From Cyclobacterium sp. 1_MG-2023 (GTDB lineage Bacteria; Bacteroidota; Bacteroidia; Cytophagales; Cyclobacteriaceae): 64,000 nt of DNA. The DNA lies in contig NZ_JAUOPC010000002.1 in assembly GCF_030546805.1 (NCBI RefSeq), positions 496,001 to 560,000 on the forward strand, given 5' to 3'. The notes beneath the pieces are model-generated. The model was not told the DNA's origin and did no database searches. It saw only the letters and a list, made by a program, of their open reading frames with translations. A program made the position numbers and the translations under genes. This document shows positions 44,038 to 52,574 of the stretch, piece by piece (positions within the stretch are counted from its first letter, which is position 1; each line of letters starts with the position of its first letter).

Positions 44038-45018
44038 TTATTTTTTCAGGCCTAATTCTTTTAGTCTTTCGTCCAAAAACTCACCGGCGGTACAGTCTTC
44101 AAATGCTTTTGGGTGGTCTTGATCCACACAAGAATCTAGGCAACTAAGATCCATTTCTGATCTGGGATGTAGAAAAAACGGAATGGAATACCTACTAGTA
44201 TTCATCAGTTCACGTGGTGGGTTCACCACCCTATGAATGGTTGACTTAAGTTTTTTATTGGTCAGCCTTTCCAACATGTCTCCAACATTTACTACCAATT
44301 GATCCGGTAAAGCAGTTATTGGAATCCATTTCCCATCTTTTCTTAGGACTTGCAGTCCATCTGCACTGGCTCCCATCAGCAGGGTGATTAGGTTGATGTC
44401 TCCATGTTCTGCTGCTCTTACAGCATCATCCGGTACTGCATCGGGGTCTGTGATTGGGAAATAATGGATTGAGCGAAGGATAGAATTGCCGTTTTCTATT
44501 TTACTATCAAAATAATTTTCCTTAAGTCCTAAATTCAATGCGATGGCTTGAAGCATAATCCTTCCTGCGGCTTCAAGGGTTTGAAAGACCTTTATTGAAA
44601 TGTCCTTGTAACCGGGGATTTCTTTTGGCCATATATTAGCGACATACTCTTCTTTTACATGGTCATCATTGGATATTTGGTCAAGAGGTTGGCCTACATG
44701 ATAAAATTCTTTTAAATCACCTGTATTTCTGCCTTTGGCATGCTCTTTTCCTTTGCCGGTATATCCCCTTTGAAAGCCTATTTCTGGCTTTTCATACTTG
44801 GATTTTTTTTCATCAGGTAGTGAGAAAAAGTTTTGGATGGCCGCATACAACTCATCTTGCATGGCTTGGTCAAGCCCATGGTTTTTTATTGAAACAAAAC
44901 CAATGTTTTCATAGGCTTCTCCCAATTTGCTAACAAATGCAGCTTTTTTACTCTTATTACCGGAGATAAAATCGGCCAAGTCTAGGCAGGGAACTTCTTC
45001 AAATAAAATATCGCTCAT
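44038..45018 (-). CDS. Isopenicillin-N-synthase-family 2-oxoglutarate/Fe(II) dioxygenase
   Basis: 326 residues. The N-terminal DIOX_N part contains ENIGFVSIKNHGLDQAMQDE and GFQRGYTGKGKEHAKG. The iron site is His-x-Asp in AEHGDINLITLL with the distal His in STIHRVVNPP, and the 2-oxoglutarate-binding Arg-x-Ser is in TSRYSIPFF. No signal peptide. The substrate is unknown: bacterial members act on amino acids, peptides or small metabolites. First gene of a pair with chrA. Confidence 0.9.
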   Translation of the reverse strand: MSDILFEEVPCLDLADFISGNKSKKAAFVSKLGEAYENIGFVSIKNHGLDQAMQDELYAAIQNFFSLPDEKKSKYEKPEIGFQRGYTGKGKEHAKGRNTGDLKEFYHVGQPLDQISNDDHVKEEYVANIWPKEIPGYKDISIKVFQTLEAAGRIMLQAIALNLGLKENYFDSKIENGNSILRSIHYFPITDPDAVPDDAVRAAEHGDINLITLLMGASADGLQVLRKDGKWIPITALPDQLVVNVGDMLERLTNKKLKSTIHRVVNPPRELMNTSRYSIPFFLHPRSEMDLSCLDSCVDQDHPKAFEDCTAGEFLDERLKELGLKK

Positions 45019-45245
45019 TTGATTTTTAAGTTTAATGCAAGGTAATTTTTTTATTGTTAAAAATAAATACCTTTGATTTTTGATTCTTTAATAGAAACTC
45101 AAATGGGACTTTATTTGTAAAATAACCATGGTTTCTGCTTTCGAGACAAAGCCCGGGATCAAAAGTAAGGTTTCTTCATAGTAATTTCCAATAAATTAAA
45201 ATAGAAAAGGTGACAAACTCGTTTGCCTTTTATAAACAATCAAGT

Positions 45246-46013
45246 ATGAATTATTGGTTTAAGTTTTTAGGTGCAGCTTTTGGATTGGTTTTGATGATAT
45301 CTTGTGATTCTTCAACCAACAAGACCGAAAGCTCAACTGTTCAGCAAAATGAAGGGCAATTGTCAGCAGAAGAACAAATGGTGGAACCTCCGGTTTTTGA
45401 GAAGTTTCAGCCCAATATGAACCCGGATGCAATGCTTGATATATACAATCCTTTTGGGAATGAAGATTTTGAAATTGGTAAGGTGGCCTTTTCTTTTAAC
45501 ATTAGAAATCACGGTTTGGGCCAGAAGAATCCTTTGATGCTTTCTCTAAATGGAGGGACCTCTAAACCTTATTCCCAACCAAATTTTCAGTTGGACCTGA
45601 ACAAAGGAACTTACCGTGCAGTAGCTTATTTACTTAATGAGGAGGGTTTTGCTTTGAAGGAATACGGGAATTATTCAGCCCGTGATTTCACTGTTGGAGG
45701 TTCTAAGCCATTTCCGGAGGAGGATGCACCTTATTTAATTCTTCACCTTCCCAATGAGGCCCAGGTTTATCCTTCTGATGTACCGGTGGTGGTAGACTTC
45801 CTATACTTGGGAGGAGGACTGGAAAGTGATGGGGTGGAAGTTCATGTTGAAGTAGATGATGCTGTTTATACCCTAAATGAGATTGCAAGTGTGAAAATAG
45901 AAAATCTCTCAAAGGGAGTACATCGTTTAAAGGTTAGTTTAATAGATGCCAATAGCGGGAAAGAGCTAGATGGGGTGTTTTCAAGTTATACGCGTAACAT
46001 CCAAATTCAATAA
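45246..46013 (+). CDS. Lipoprotein of unknown function
   Basis: 255 residues from the ATG at 45246, which gives a normal lipoprotein signal (MNYWFKFLGAAFGLVLMISC); a GTG 12 codons upstream is an alternative. After the lipid Cys20 comes a Ser/Thr/Gln-rich linker, then two beta-sandwich-like segments (FSFNIRNHGLGQKNPLMLSL; GGGLESDGVEVHVEVDDAVY). A -7-like TACCTTTG at 45068-45075 lies upstream but without a -33 partner. I do not recognise the family. Confidence 0.6.
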   Translation: MNYWFKFLGAAFGLVLMISCDSSTNKTESSTVQQNEGQLSAEEQMVEPPVFEKFQPNMNPDAMLDIYNPFGNEDFEIGKVAFSFNIRNHGLGQKNPLMLSLNGGTSKPYSQPNFQLDLNKGTYRAVAYLLNEEGFALKEYGNYSARDFTVGGSKPFPEEDAPYLILHLPNEAQVYPSDVPVVVDFLYLGGGLESDGVEVHVEVDDAVYTLNEIASVKIENLSKGVHRLKVSLIDANSGKELDGVFSSYTRNIQIQ

Positions 46014-46032
46014 GCTTTTAAAACCCATTGAT

Positions 46033-46719
46033 TTAGGAGAGAAGAGTCCTCAAAACGGGGAGCGATTTTATTTCCCCAAACCCGTCAATATGAATTTTAT
46101 AAAACAAGATCCAGTCATCTAACAATTGCCTTTTGATGATTCCCGGGACCATTGGGAAGGTATGAGGTTCTTCATCTAACAGTTGATTTAAGCATTGTAT
46201 TTTACTATTATAATTACTTCCTGTTTGATCAACAGGCAATTGTAAAAAAAAGTCTTTGGCATCTTCCGGTTCAAAACCCAAATAACGGGAAGTGCTTATC
46301 AGAAAGTAAAGTGCAAAAAGTCCGGGTTGGTATTGCTCTGCATCAAGGGATAAAATTTTTACTTTTAAATGATCAAAAAGCAACTCATTTTGGTAGTTGT
46401 CAAAGACAACTTTACCAAGTACCTCGGCCATAAACATACTGATGCCTGATCGAATAAAATCAAAAGGAATGCGTTGGAAACTTAAGTCTGATTTTATTTC
46501 CGATATTCTGTGAATGTTTGCATTTTCTTTGTCATAAACCACCAAATCAACCAGTGATAATGGTTGAAAAAGGGCGACTTTAGAAGAGGATTTGCTTGAT
46601 CTAACACCATTCACTACATAGGATTTCAGCCCCAATTCACGAGTGAAAATCTTAGTAATAATCGAAGTTTCTCTGTATTTGGTGTACCCGATTACAATTC
46701 CTGTAGTTTTTTTTAGCAT
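46033..46719 (-). CDS. recO: DNA repair protein RecO
   Basis: 228 residues. The N-terminal OB-fold shows GIVIGYTKYRETSIITKIFT and GLKSYVVNGVRSSKSSSKVA, then LFQPLSLVDLVVYDKENANI, all standard for RecO. The C-terminal part is helical; the CxxC zinc motifs of some RecO proteins are not present. RecO anneals SSB-coated DNA and loads RecA. It lies 11 nt downstream of tdk on the same strand. Confidence 0.92.
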   Translation of the reverse strand: MLKKTTGIVIGYTKYRETSIITKIFTRELGLKSYVVNGVRSSKSSSKVALFQPLSLVDLVVYDKENANIHRISEIKSDLSFQRIPFDFIRSGISMFMAEVLGKVVFDNYQNELLFDHLKVKILSLDAEQYQPGLFALYFLISTSRYLGFEPEDAKDFFLQLPVDQTGSNYNSKIQCLNQLLDEEPHTFPMVPGIIKRQLLDDWILFYKIHIDGFGEIKSLPVLRTLLS

Positions 46720-46730
46720 CAGCCGGCTAT

Positions 46731-47309
46731 TTACAGGTTATAAAAACACTTTCGGCAGCGGGCTTCATAGCTTTCCTTTTCTCCCAACATAACTTTGGAC
46801 TTTTCTCCCGAAAGTCGGTAACTATAAGAAGCAAGGTCTCCACATTTCATGCAGATCGCATGTACCTTTGTAACATATTCTGCTATGGCCAATAATTGAG
46901 GCATGGGTTCAAACGGTTTGCCTTCAAAATCCATATCCAAGCCGGCAACAATTACCCTTATGCCGTTCTTTGCCAATTGCTCTACCACCGGTATTATTTG
47001 GGCATCAAAAAACTGGACCTCATCAATGCCTACTACATCACAATTTCCCGCAAGAAGTAAAATGTCATCGGCAAATTGGACAGGGGTGGAACGTATTATG
47101 TTTTCATTGTGGGAAACCACATTGTTCTCATCATACCTTTTATCAATGGCCGGTTTGAAAATCTCCACCCTTTGTTTGGCAATTAACGCCCTGTTTAGCC
47201 TTCTGATCAACTCCTCGGTTTTGCCGGAAAACATTGAGCCACAGATTACTTCTAGCTGTCCTTTTGGTCCGGATTTGCCGGTTTTTCCTAGCGATGGCTC
47301 AATAAACAT
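46731..47309 (-). CDS. tdk: Thymidine kinase
   Basis: 192 residues. The P-loop is [18 protein letters not shown] near 24-41, the metal/phosphate motif is [11 protein letters not shown], and the lasso/nucleoside region contains [19 protein letters not shown]. Zinc ligands are the CMKCGD pair and the C-terminal CRKC. It phosphorylates thymidine in the salvage pathway. Operon tdk-recO. Confidence 0.95.
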   Translation of the reverse strand: MFIEPSLGKTGKSGPKGQLEVICGSMFSGKTEELIRRLNRALIAKQRVEIFKPAIDKRYDENNVVSHNENIIRSTPVQFADDILLLAGNCDVVGIDEVQFFDAQIIPVVEQLAKNGIRVIVAGLDMDFEGKPFEPMPQLLAIAEYVTKVHAICMKCGDLASYSYRLSGEKSKVMLGEKESYEARCRKCFYNL

Positions 47310-47743
47310 AATTTCTGGATAAGGTAAAAAGTCAATACTTCAAAAGGTGCCTTCAGTATAGATTGAATAAGGCCTCCTTAAATTTAAGCATACGAAATTA
47401 ATGGATTTATATTTATTAATAAAATTATGCCAAGTAAATGCCTTTTCAATTAAATCGACCTTGCTTGATGGTGGGATTAACCAAATTGAGCTAATGGTAG
47501 ATTAAATGCTGTTCTAAAATAGGCTGATTAATGCTAAAGATCATTGAGATTGCACTTAGAGAAAAAAATCAAATGATCTATTAAACTATTGGGTATGAGT
47601 AGGCTATAGGAAGAGCTCGACTGCTGCAGATTTATTGAAATTTGTAGCACTTAATTTTGAGCTTTACATTTTACCCTGCGACTTTATTTAAAGAATAAAT
47701 TACATAACTTTACCCTAGTGAAATAGGTGGGGAAACAAGTAAC
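47310..47743. other. Intergenic region between divergent genes, 434 nt
   Basis: AT-rich, should hold promoters for tdk-recO and the 47744 gene. No repeat, hairpin, frame or exact promoter match was recognised. Confidence 0.4.
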
Positions 47744-48814
47744 ATGGCAAAACAAATGACATTAGATCAGGATTATATTGACAGTTATTCCAAAGATTTT
47801 TCAAAAAAAATCTGTGAAAATCATTTTAACCATCAAAAAAGAATCAGTGGGCAAGAAATTATAGAATTAAGCGCTTCTACCCAACTTAATTTAATGATAA
47901 TTAGGGAGCTTTTTGTGGATTGGCAAAAACAAGTTGACTCGTTTTCCCAAAACCCTTATTTTGATTACAGTGACAGTAAGGTACAAGAAGCTTTGGCTAC
48001 TTTTATGAATGTGCTATCAAGGGCTATAAGTATTGAAAAATCAGATTTTGAGCCTTTGTTGACCAAGGCTGTTACCAAGACCCTTCGATTGGCTATAGAG
48101 CCTGTTTCATTTATGGAACAAACATTAGATGATGTGACCAAAGATCATGCTTCTCAGATAAAGGAATTAAAGAAGTATATCAAATGGCATCGGGTAGCTT
48201 GGGAGCCCGCAGCAGATGACTTGGCTGCTGATCCGGGTAATCTTTTTTGGAAGCAAAAACTGTATGAGGGTTTCGAAAAAGAAGCAGATGAGTCCATGCA
48301 ACCTGTGGCTTTGCTTGAACCTTTCCAAGAAATACTGCCACTGGATTTTAATCGTTTGGTTACAGAGGCACCGGAGACCATTGAAGCCCAAGTGGAACCC
48401 GAAGTCATTGAAGAAGAAAAAGTAGTTTCTACGCATTATATCATCGAAGATAAAGAAACTGAAGGAGAACAACAGGCAGGGGATGCTACTGAAAAGGAAT
48501 CCATGGAGACCATAGACCCGGCTATTGTTTGGGCCAAATTTGATGCGGAGGAAAACCCCTATATGAAAGGAAGTATTGCGCAACTGAAAGAGGGAATGGG
48601 GATCAATCAGCGTATCATGTTTACGAAAAGGTTATTCCAAGGCAACCCAGACTTGATGGAACAAGCCATCATTGAACTGGATGCGACTGAAAGCTTTTAT
48701 GAGGCCATTGATTTGCTGAACCATAGTTTTGTGAAAAGCCTAAACTGGGACATCCATTCCGAGGAGGTGATGGAATTGCTGCAATTGATCTTTAGAAAAT
48801 ACGATTCAGAATAA
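47744..48814 (+). CDS. Conserved hypothetical protein, acidic, helical
   Basis: 356 residues without a signal peptide or membrane helix. The N-terminal half is helical (for example FLVDWQ-like helices around 55-70 and an extended helix at 130-160), the middle at about 215-265 is a low-complexity acidic linker rich in Glu, and the last 90 residues form a second helical unit (FTKRLFQGNPDLMEQAIIEL). I do not recognise the family. Its stop codon overlaps the start of the 2H-phosphoesterase gene by 1 nt, so the two are translated together. Confidence 0.65.
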   Translation: MAKQMTLDQDYIDSYSKDFSKKICENHFNHQKRISGQEIIELSASTQLNLMIIRELFVDWQKQVDSFSQNPYFDYSDSKVQEALATFMNVLSRAISIEKSDFEPLLTKAVTKTLRLAIEPVSFMEQTLDDVTKDHASQIKELKKYIKWHRVAWEPAADDLAADPGNLFWKQKLYEGFEKEADESMQPVALLEPFQEILPLDFNRLVTEAPETIEAQVEPEVIEEEKVVSTHYIIEDKETEGEQQAGDATEKESMETIDPAIVWAKFDAEENPYMKGSIAQLKEGMGINQRIMFTKRLFQGNPDLMEQAIIELDATESFYEAIDLLNHSFVKSLNWDIHSEEVMELLQLIFRKYDSE

Positions 48815-49497
48815 TGGGGCTTAAAAACCATTACGCCACCCTGCATAATTCAACTCTTTCCACTGTTAGGAAGGAAGGTTTTTCTTTAGATGTTGAACTG
48901 AACAATCCAAATGACCGTAGAAGAGGGTTAACCCTATTGCTAAGGCCTAATCCGACGATTTTGAAGGCTTTAAATGGATTTATTTCCGAAGGTAGAACTG
49001 TGCTTTCAGGTCAATATTTTTATCCGCCTTCTGATCTCCACCTCACCATAATGCCCATTATTTCCTGTTATGAAGGCTTCTCTTTGGAAAAGCTGGACTT
49101 GAGTGTCTATGATCAACTGATAAAAAATTCACTGAAAGGCATCCGGAAGATTGAAATTAAATTTGAAGGAGTTTTTGCGTCTCCTTCTTGCTTGATGGTC
49201 AAGGGTTTTCCCCTGAATGAATACTTAAAGAATTTTAGGCAAAATTTGAGGGAATCCTTTGCCACCTCAAATGTTGAGCAATCCTTGGACAAGCGATACA
49301 AATTGGTTGCGGCCCACAGTACCCTGGTCAGGTTTACAAAACCAATTGAAGATATAGACAAGGTGTTTTCTTTGATCGATGCCTATAAAAATTTTAATTT
49401 TGGGACACAGTATTTTGATCAAGTAACCTTGGTTTACAATGATTGGTACCAAAGGGAATCAATTGTCAAAACTTTAAATTCTTACCCTCTTCATTGA
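48814..49497 (+). CDS. 2'-5' RNA ligase-like 2H phosphoesterase
   Basis: 227 residues with two His-x-Thr/Ser-type motifs: HLTI (in YPPSDLHLTIMPII) and HSTL (in KLVAAHSTLVRF), separated by about 95 residues, as in the 2H superfamily. These enzymes cut or join 2',5' or cyclic phosphodiester bonds. The RNA or nucleotide substrate is not known. It starts at the stop codon of the upstream gene, suggesting a shared role. Confidence 0.82.
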   Translation: MGLKNHYATLHNSTLSTVRKEGFSLDVELNNPNDRRRGLTLLLRPNPTILKALNGFISEGRTVLSGQYFYPPSDLHLTIMPIISCYEGFSLEKLDLSVYDQLIKNSLKGIRKIEIKFEGVFASPSCLMVKGFPLNEYLKNFRQNLRESFATSNVEQSLDKRYKLVAAHSTLVRFTKPIEDIDKVFSLIDAYKNFNFGTQYFDQVTLVYNDWYQRESIVKTLNSYPLH

Positions 49498-49530
49498 TAT
49501 AGCTGAAGGGATCGACTTCCCCATTAACTT

Positions 49531-51396
49531 TTACCTTTTTGGCAGAGCAAAAACATTGTCTACATAAAATTTGCCCAAAGGCACTTTAGAATCTGATCCC
49601 GGTAATGGCGGCTCAGGGTCTTCATTGGGTGTTTTTCTATTGGGGAGATCCCTGTAGGGGCCGGTCCTGAATGAAATCCTTTCTACTGATTTCACAGCCA
49701 CAGTTAGCGGTATCTTTTTTGCAATCAACGCATCGTTCCAATACAAGTCATAATGCCCATTAATACCTGCATGCAGGTCCAATTTTAGGCTATGCCATTT
49801 GTTATGATCGATGGGTCCGAGATTTACTTCTTGATGTCCTTCATGGTATATTAAATCTCCGGATGCTGTTAATTTTAAGCGGATAGGCCGGTTGCCAAAT
49901 TGATCTGTAATGTCCATCTCCATCATGCCTTTATTGGTGTCCGGCACCATAAAATCCCAACCTATTTCAATGTTTTGGCTGGTTTCAAATACCCTGATGG
50001 CCCTTGCGTAATCATAAGGGTCTTCGTCAGAAAGTGCTAAGGCCATGCCTGAGTTTATAGGTGAGGTGACAATATTTACCGGTGCCCATCGAGGGGAATA
50101 GATATTCCAATTGGGAATGGCTCCATTGTCAGTAAGTTGGTCGAAGTCATCTTTTACCGGACCATGTACCGCATACCTGATAGGAGTTGGCACTTTACTT
50201 ACCCACATGTCTTCTTTATTCATGCTGTAAGTAAGCCACATGTCATCACCCGGAGGGTTCCCATTTCCTTCAACAATACCTCTGACATAACAAGGACCAA
50301 AATCTTTCCATCTACCGTAAAATCTTCGTGGAGGGACTTCCCCTTGCACCAAAACCATGTCATCAAAAATAATTCCGTCATCAGAGCTGACGACTATAAG
50401 CGGGTACCTGTATTCATCAATTTTTATGGGATTATAGATTAAGGCATAGCGATTGTCTTCGGTTTGCTGTGCCCATATTTTACCACCGGCCATGGTAAGC
50501 GTTTCTGCCTTGACAGGGTTAGAAAAGTGTTTTCCTCCATCTGTTGACAAGGCGGTGGCGGATCTTTTCCAAAAACCTACGATGGCACCATCCTTTCTAG
50601 AATAATAAGAAAATGCTTCCCCTCCACGTTTGCCTGTATAGAAGCCATCAAGGCCATTATCTTCATCCCTCCATTGTAGGGTAATCAGGGTATTGGCCAA
50701 TAACTCTTCACAGGCGGCAACAAAAGCTTCGTCCGTGGATGTTTTATAAAATGGATAAGAGGTGTTGGTCTCATCCCATTGGGTATGGCTATTGTACCGA
50801 ATAAAATAGATTGGCCCATAACTACCATCTTCTTTTACCTCTCTCACTACTCTTCCGATACCACCCATTTCAAATGGATCTTCTGTATGTCCATAAAAAG
50901 CAAGGGTGAGTAATTTGCCATTTTTACTGACATAGAAACCCATCCGTTGATGCATCATATAGCCATCATACCCTTCAGGGATTTGGACACCGGCAGGTGG
51001 AGCATAAGGAGGGAAAATTACTTCCGGTTTGGACCATTTTCTGCCATCTTTAGAAGTGATCATTAAGGTTTGTCCGGGGGCAATGTGTTCATCAACAGGA
51101 TTGCTTAAGTATTGTTGATAAAATGTCCCCTTCCAATAAGCCAAATTAGAAGCGTGGTTGTAAGTCCAGCCATGGTTATCTGCCAGTCCGGGCTTGGTTC
51201 TATTAACCCGTAACGTTTGTCTGCTGTCCACACCAATAGCATACCTTAATCTTCCTTCATGAAGGTCAGGATCAATGCTCTCTCCTCCAATATACCGCAC
51301 CGGCTCATGAATGCTGCCTGTTTGGCTAAAAACAGTTAGCGGCAAACAAAAGAAGAACAATAGTCGACAATAAAAACAAAGGTTACGGGTTATCAT
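49531..51396 (-). CDS. Secreted sialidase-like (Asp-box) protein with C-terminal beta-sandwich
   Basis: 621 residues; signal peptide (MITRNLCFYCRLLFFFCLPL, cleavage near FSQ). The N-terminal ~420 residues are propeller-like with Asp-box-type turns TSKDGRKWSKP, LSTDGGKHFSNP and SSDDGIIFDD. The last ~190 residues (IEIGWDFMVPDTNKGMMEMD, KWHSLKLDLHAGINGHYDLY) are a concanavalin/LamG-like sandwich. The Arg triad of true sialidases was not identified, so the activity may be other than sialidase. It is 4 nt downstream of the acetyltransferase-like gene, in one operon with it. Confidence 0.7.
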   Translation of the reverse strand: MITRNLCFYCRLLFFFCLPLTVFSQTGSIHEPVRYIGGESIDPDLHEGRLRYAIGVDSRQTLRVNRTKPGLADNHGWTYNHASNLAYWKGTFYQQYLSNPVDEHIAPGQTLMITSKDGRKWSKPEVIFPPYAPPAGVQIPEGYDGYMMHQRMGFYVSKNGKLLTLAFYGHTEDPFEMGGIGRVVREVKEDGSYGPIYFIRYNSHTQWDETNTSYPFYKTSTDEAFVAACEELLANTLITLQWRDEDNGLDGFYTGKRGGEAFSYYSRKDGAIVGFWKRSATALSTDGGKHFSNPVKAETLTMAGGKIWAQQTEDNRYALIYNPIKIDEYRYPLIVVSSDDGIIFDDMVLVQGEVPPRRFYGRWKDFGPCYVRGIVEGNGNPPGDDMWLTYSMNKEDMWVSKVPTPIRYAVHGPVKDDFDQLTDNGAIPNWNIYSPRWAPVNIVTSPINSGMALALSDEDPYDYARAIRVFETSQNIEIGWDFMVPDTNKGMMEMDITDQFGNRPIRLKLTASGDLIYHEGHQEVNLGPIDHNKWHSLKLDLHAGINGHYDLYWNDALIAKKIPLTVAVKSVERISFRTGPYRDLPNRKTPNEDPEPPLPGSDSKVPLGKFYVDNVFALPKR

Positions 51397-51400
51397 TGAA

Positions 51401-52498
51401 TTATAATTTAATAAAGATTTTTTTCTTGTACAGGATGTAAGCCGGTATAAAATTGATCATTACAAACAAAATTGCATACAGCATGCTCACCAGATTAACG
51501 GGCAACCCAATTCCTGTGAACAGGTCTAAAAAGTGTGCGTTAAGTGATTGACCTCCAATTTCAAATCCATAAAATACCAAGGACAATACATCTGCTAATA
51601 CATATACAGAAATAGCATTGGCACCGAAAATGATCCCAACAGAGGTGCCTTTCTTTTTACCAAGAATATCTACCAAGAAATAGCTTGCTCCTAAACCAAT
51701 AAAACCTGCTCCCCCCGTTATCAGTGTGAAGGAACTGGTCCAAAGATGCTTGTTGATAGGGAAAACTTGAGCCCAAAGTAAACCGATCAGAACAAGCACA
51801 AGTCCAATTGACATAAGGTAATTTGATTTCAAATTTTCATTGAAATTGGACAATAGAATCCTTCCGGCCAAAAGCCCTAAAATACCCGTTACTATGGCAG
51901 GGAGAGTAGAGAAAAAACCTTCAGGATCCCAACTTCCTTCCCACATTTTACCCGGTAAAAACATGCGGTCAATCCAAGCAGCAAGGTTTCTTCCGGGTTC
52001 TAACATAACAACTCCCTCGTCCGGTGTTGGAATCAAGGTCATGCAGAGCCAGTAAAACACAAGGATACCACCACCTAGGTAAGCTTGCTTTTTCCAACCT
52101 ACATTTAAAAAAAGAAACGAACTTGCCAAAAAGACAATTGAAATCCTTTGTAAAACCCCTGCGATGCGCATATGGGAAAAATCAAAATCCGGAATGAGGT
52201 TTAGAAAAATTCCTAAAACAAAAAGCTTTATGGCACGAATGATAATTTTTTTATACATGCCGGCTTTTGGCACCCCTTCATCCAATCTCTTAGAATATGC
52301 GAAAGCCACAGAAACACCTACCATAAAAATGAAGAATGGAAAAATAAAATCTGTCATTGTCATTCCATGCCATTCTGCATGCAGTAAGGGTGGATATACA
52401 TGGCTCCATGATCCGGGGTAATTCACTAGAATCATGGCGGCAATGGTAAATCCCCGGAGCGCATCCAGAGATATCAATCTTGTAATTGTAGGCTTCAT
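51401..52498 (-). CDS. Heparan-alpha-glucosaminide N-acetyltransferase-like membrane protein (DUF5009)
   Basis: 365 residues, about 10 membrane helices. The N-terminus RLISLDALRGFTIAAMILVN and the conserved LHAEWHGMTMTDFIFPFFIF are diagnostic of the HGSNAT/YeiB-related group; His in AEWHGMT is the likely acetyl acceptor. The lysosomal relative acetylates terminal glucosamine with acetyl-CoA across a membrane. In Bacteroidota such genes often lie in glycan clusters. Divergent from the GH20 gene, with the shared promoter region of 76 nt. Confidence 0.88.
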   Translation of the reverse strand: MKPTITRLISLDALRGFTIAAMILVNYPGSWSHVYPPLLHAEWHGMTMTDFIFPFFIFMVGVSVAFAYSKRLDEGVPKAGMYKKIIIRAIKLFVLGIFLNLIPDFDFSHMRIAGVLQRISIVFLASSFLFLNVGWKKQAYLGGGILVFYWLCMTLIPTPDEGVVMLEPGRNLAAWIDRMFLPGKMWEGSWDPEGFFSTLPAIVTGILGLLAGRILLSNFNENLKSNYLMSIGLVLVLIGLLWAQVFPINKHLWTSSFTLITGGAGFIGLGASYFLVDILGKKKGTSVGIIFGANAISVYVLADVLSLVFYGFEIGGQSLNAHFLDLFTGIGLPVNLVSMLYAILFVMINFIPAYILYKKKIFIKL

Positions 52499-52574
52499 AC
52501 AATATATTTTTTTTATTTAATAGTCAATTTAATACCATAAGGTGTAATAATAAGGCTACTTAAACATTTTAATT

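Noticed and set aside
46903-47322. 139-codon plus-strand frame opposite tdk
   Set aside because: It is the reverse-strand shadow of a gene with full thymidine kinase motifs and has a serine/proline-rich, non-protein-like composition.
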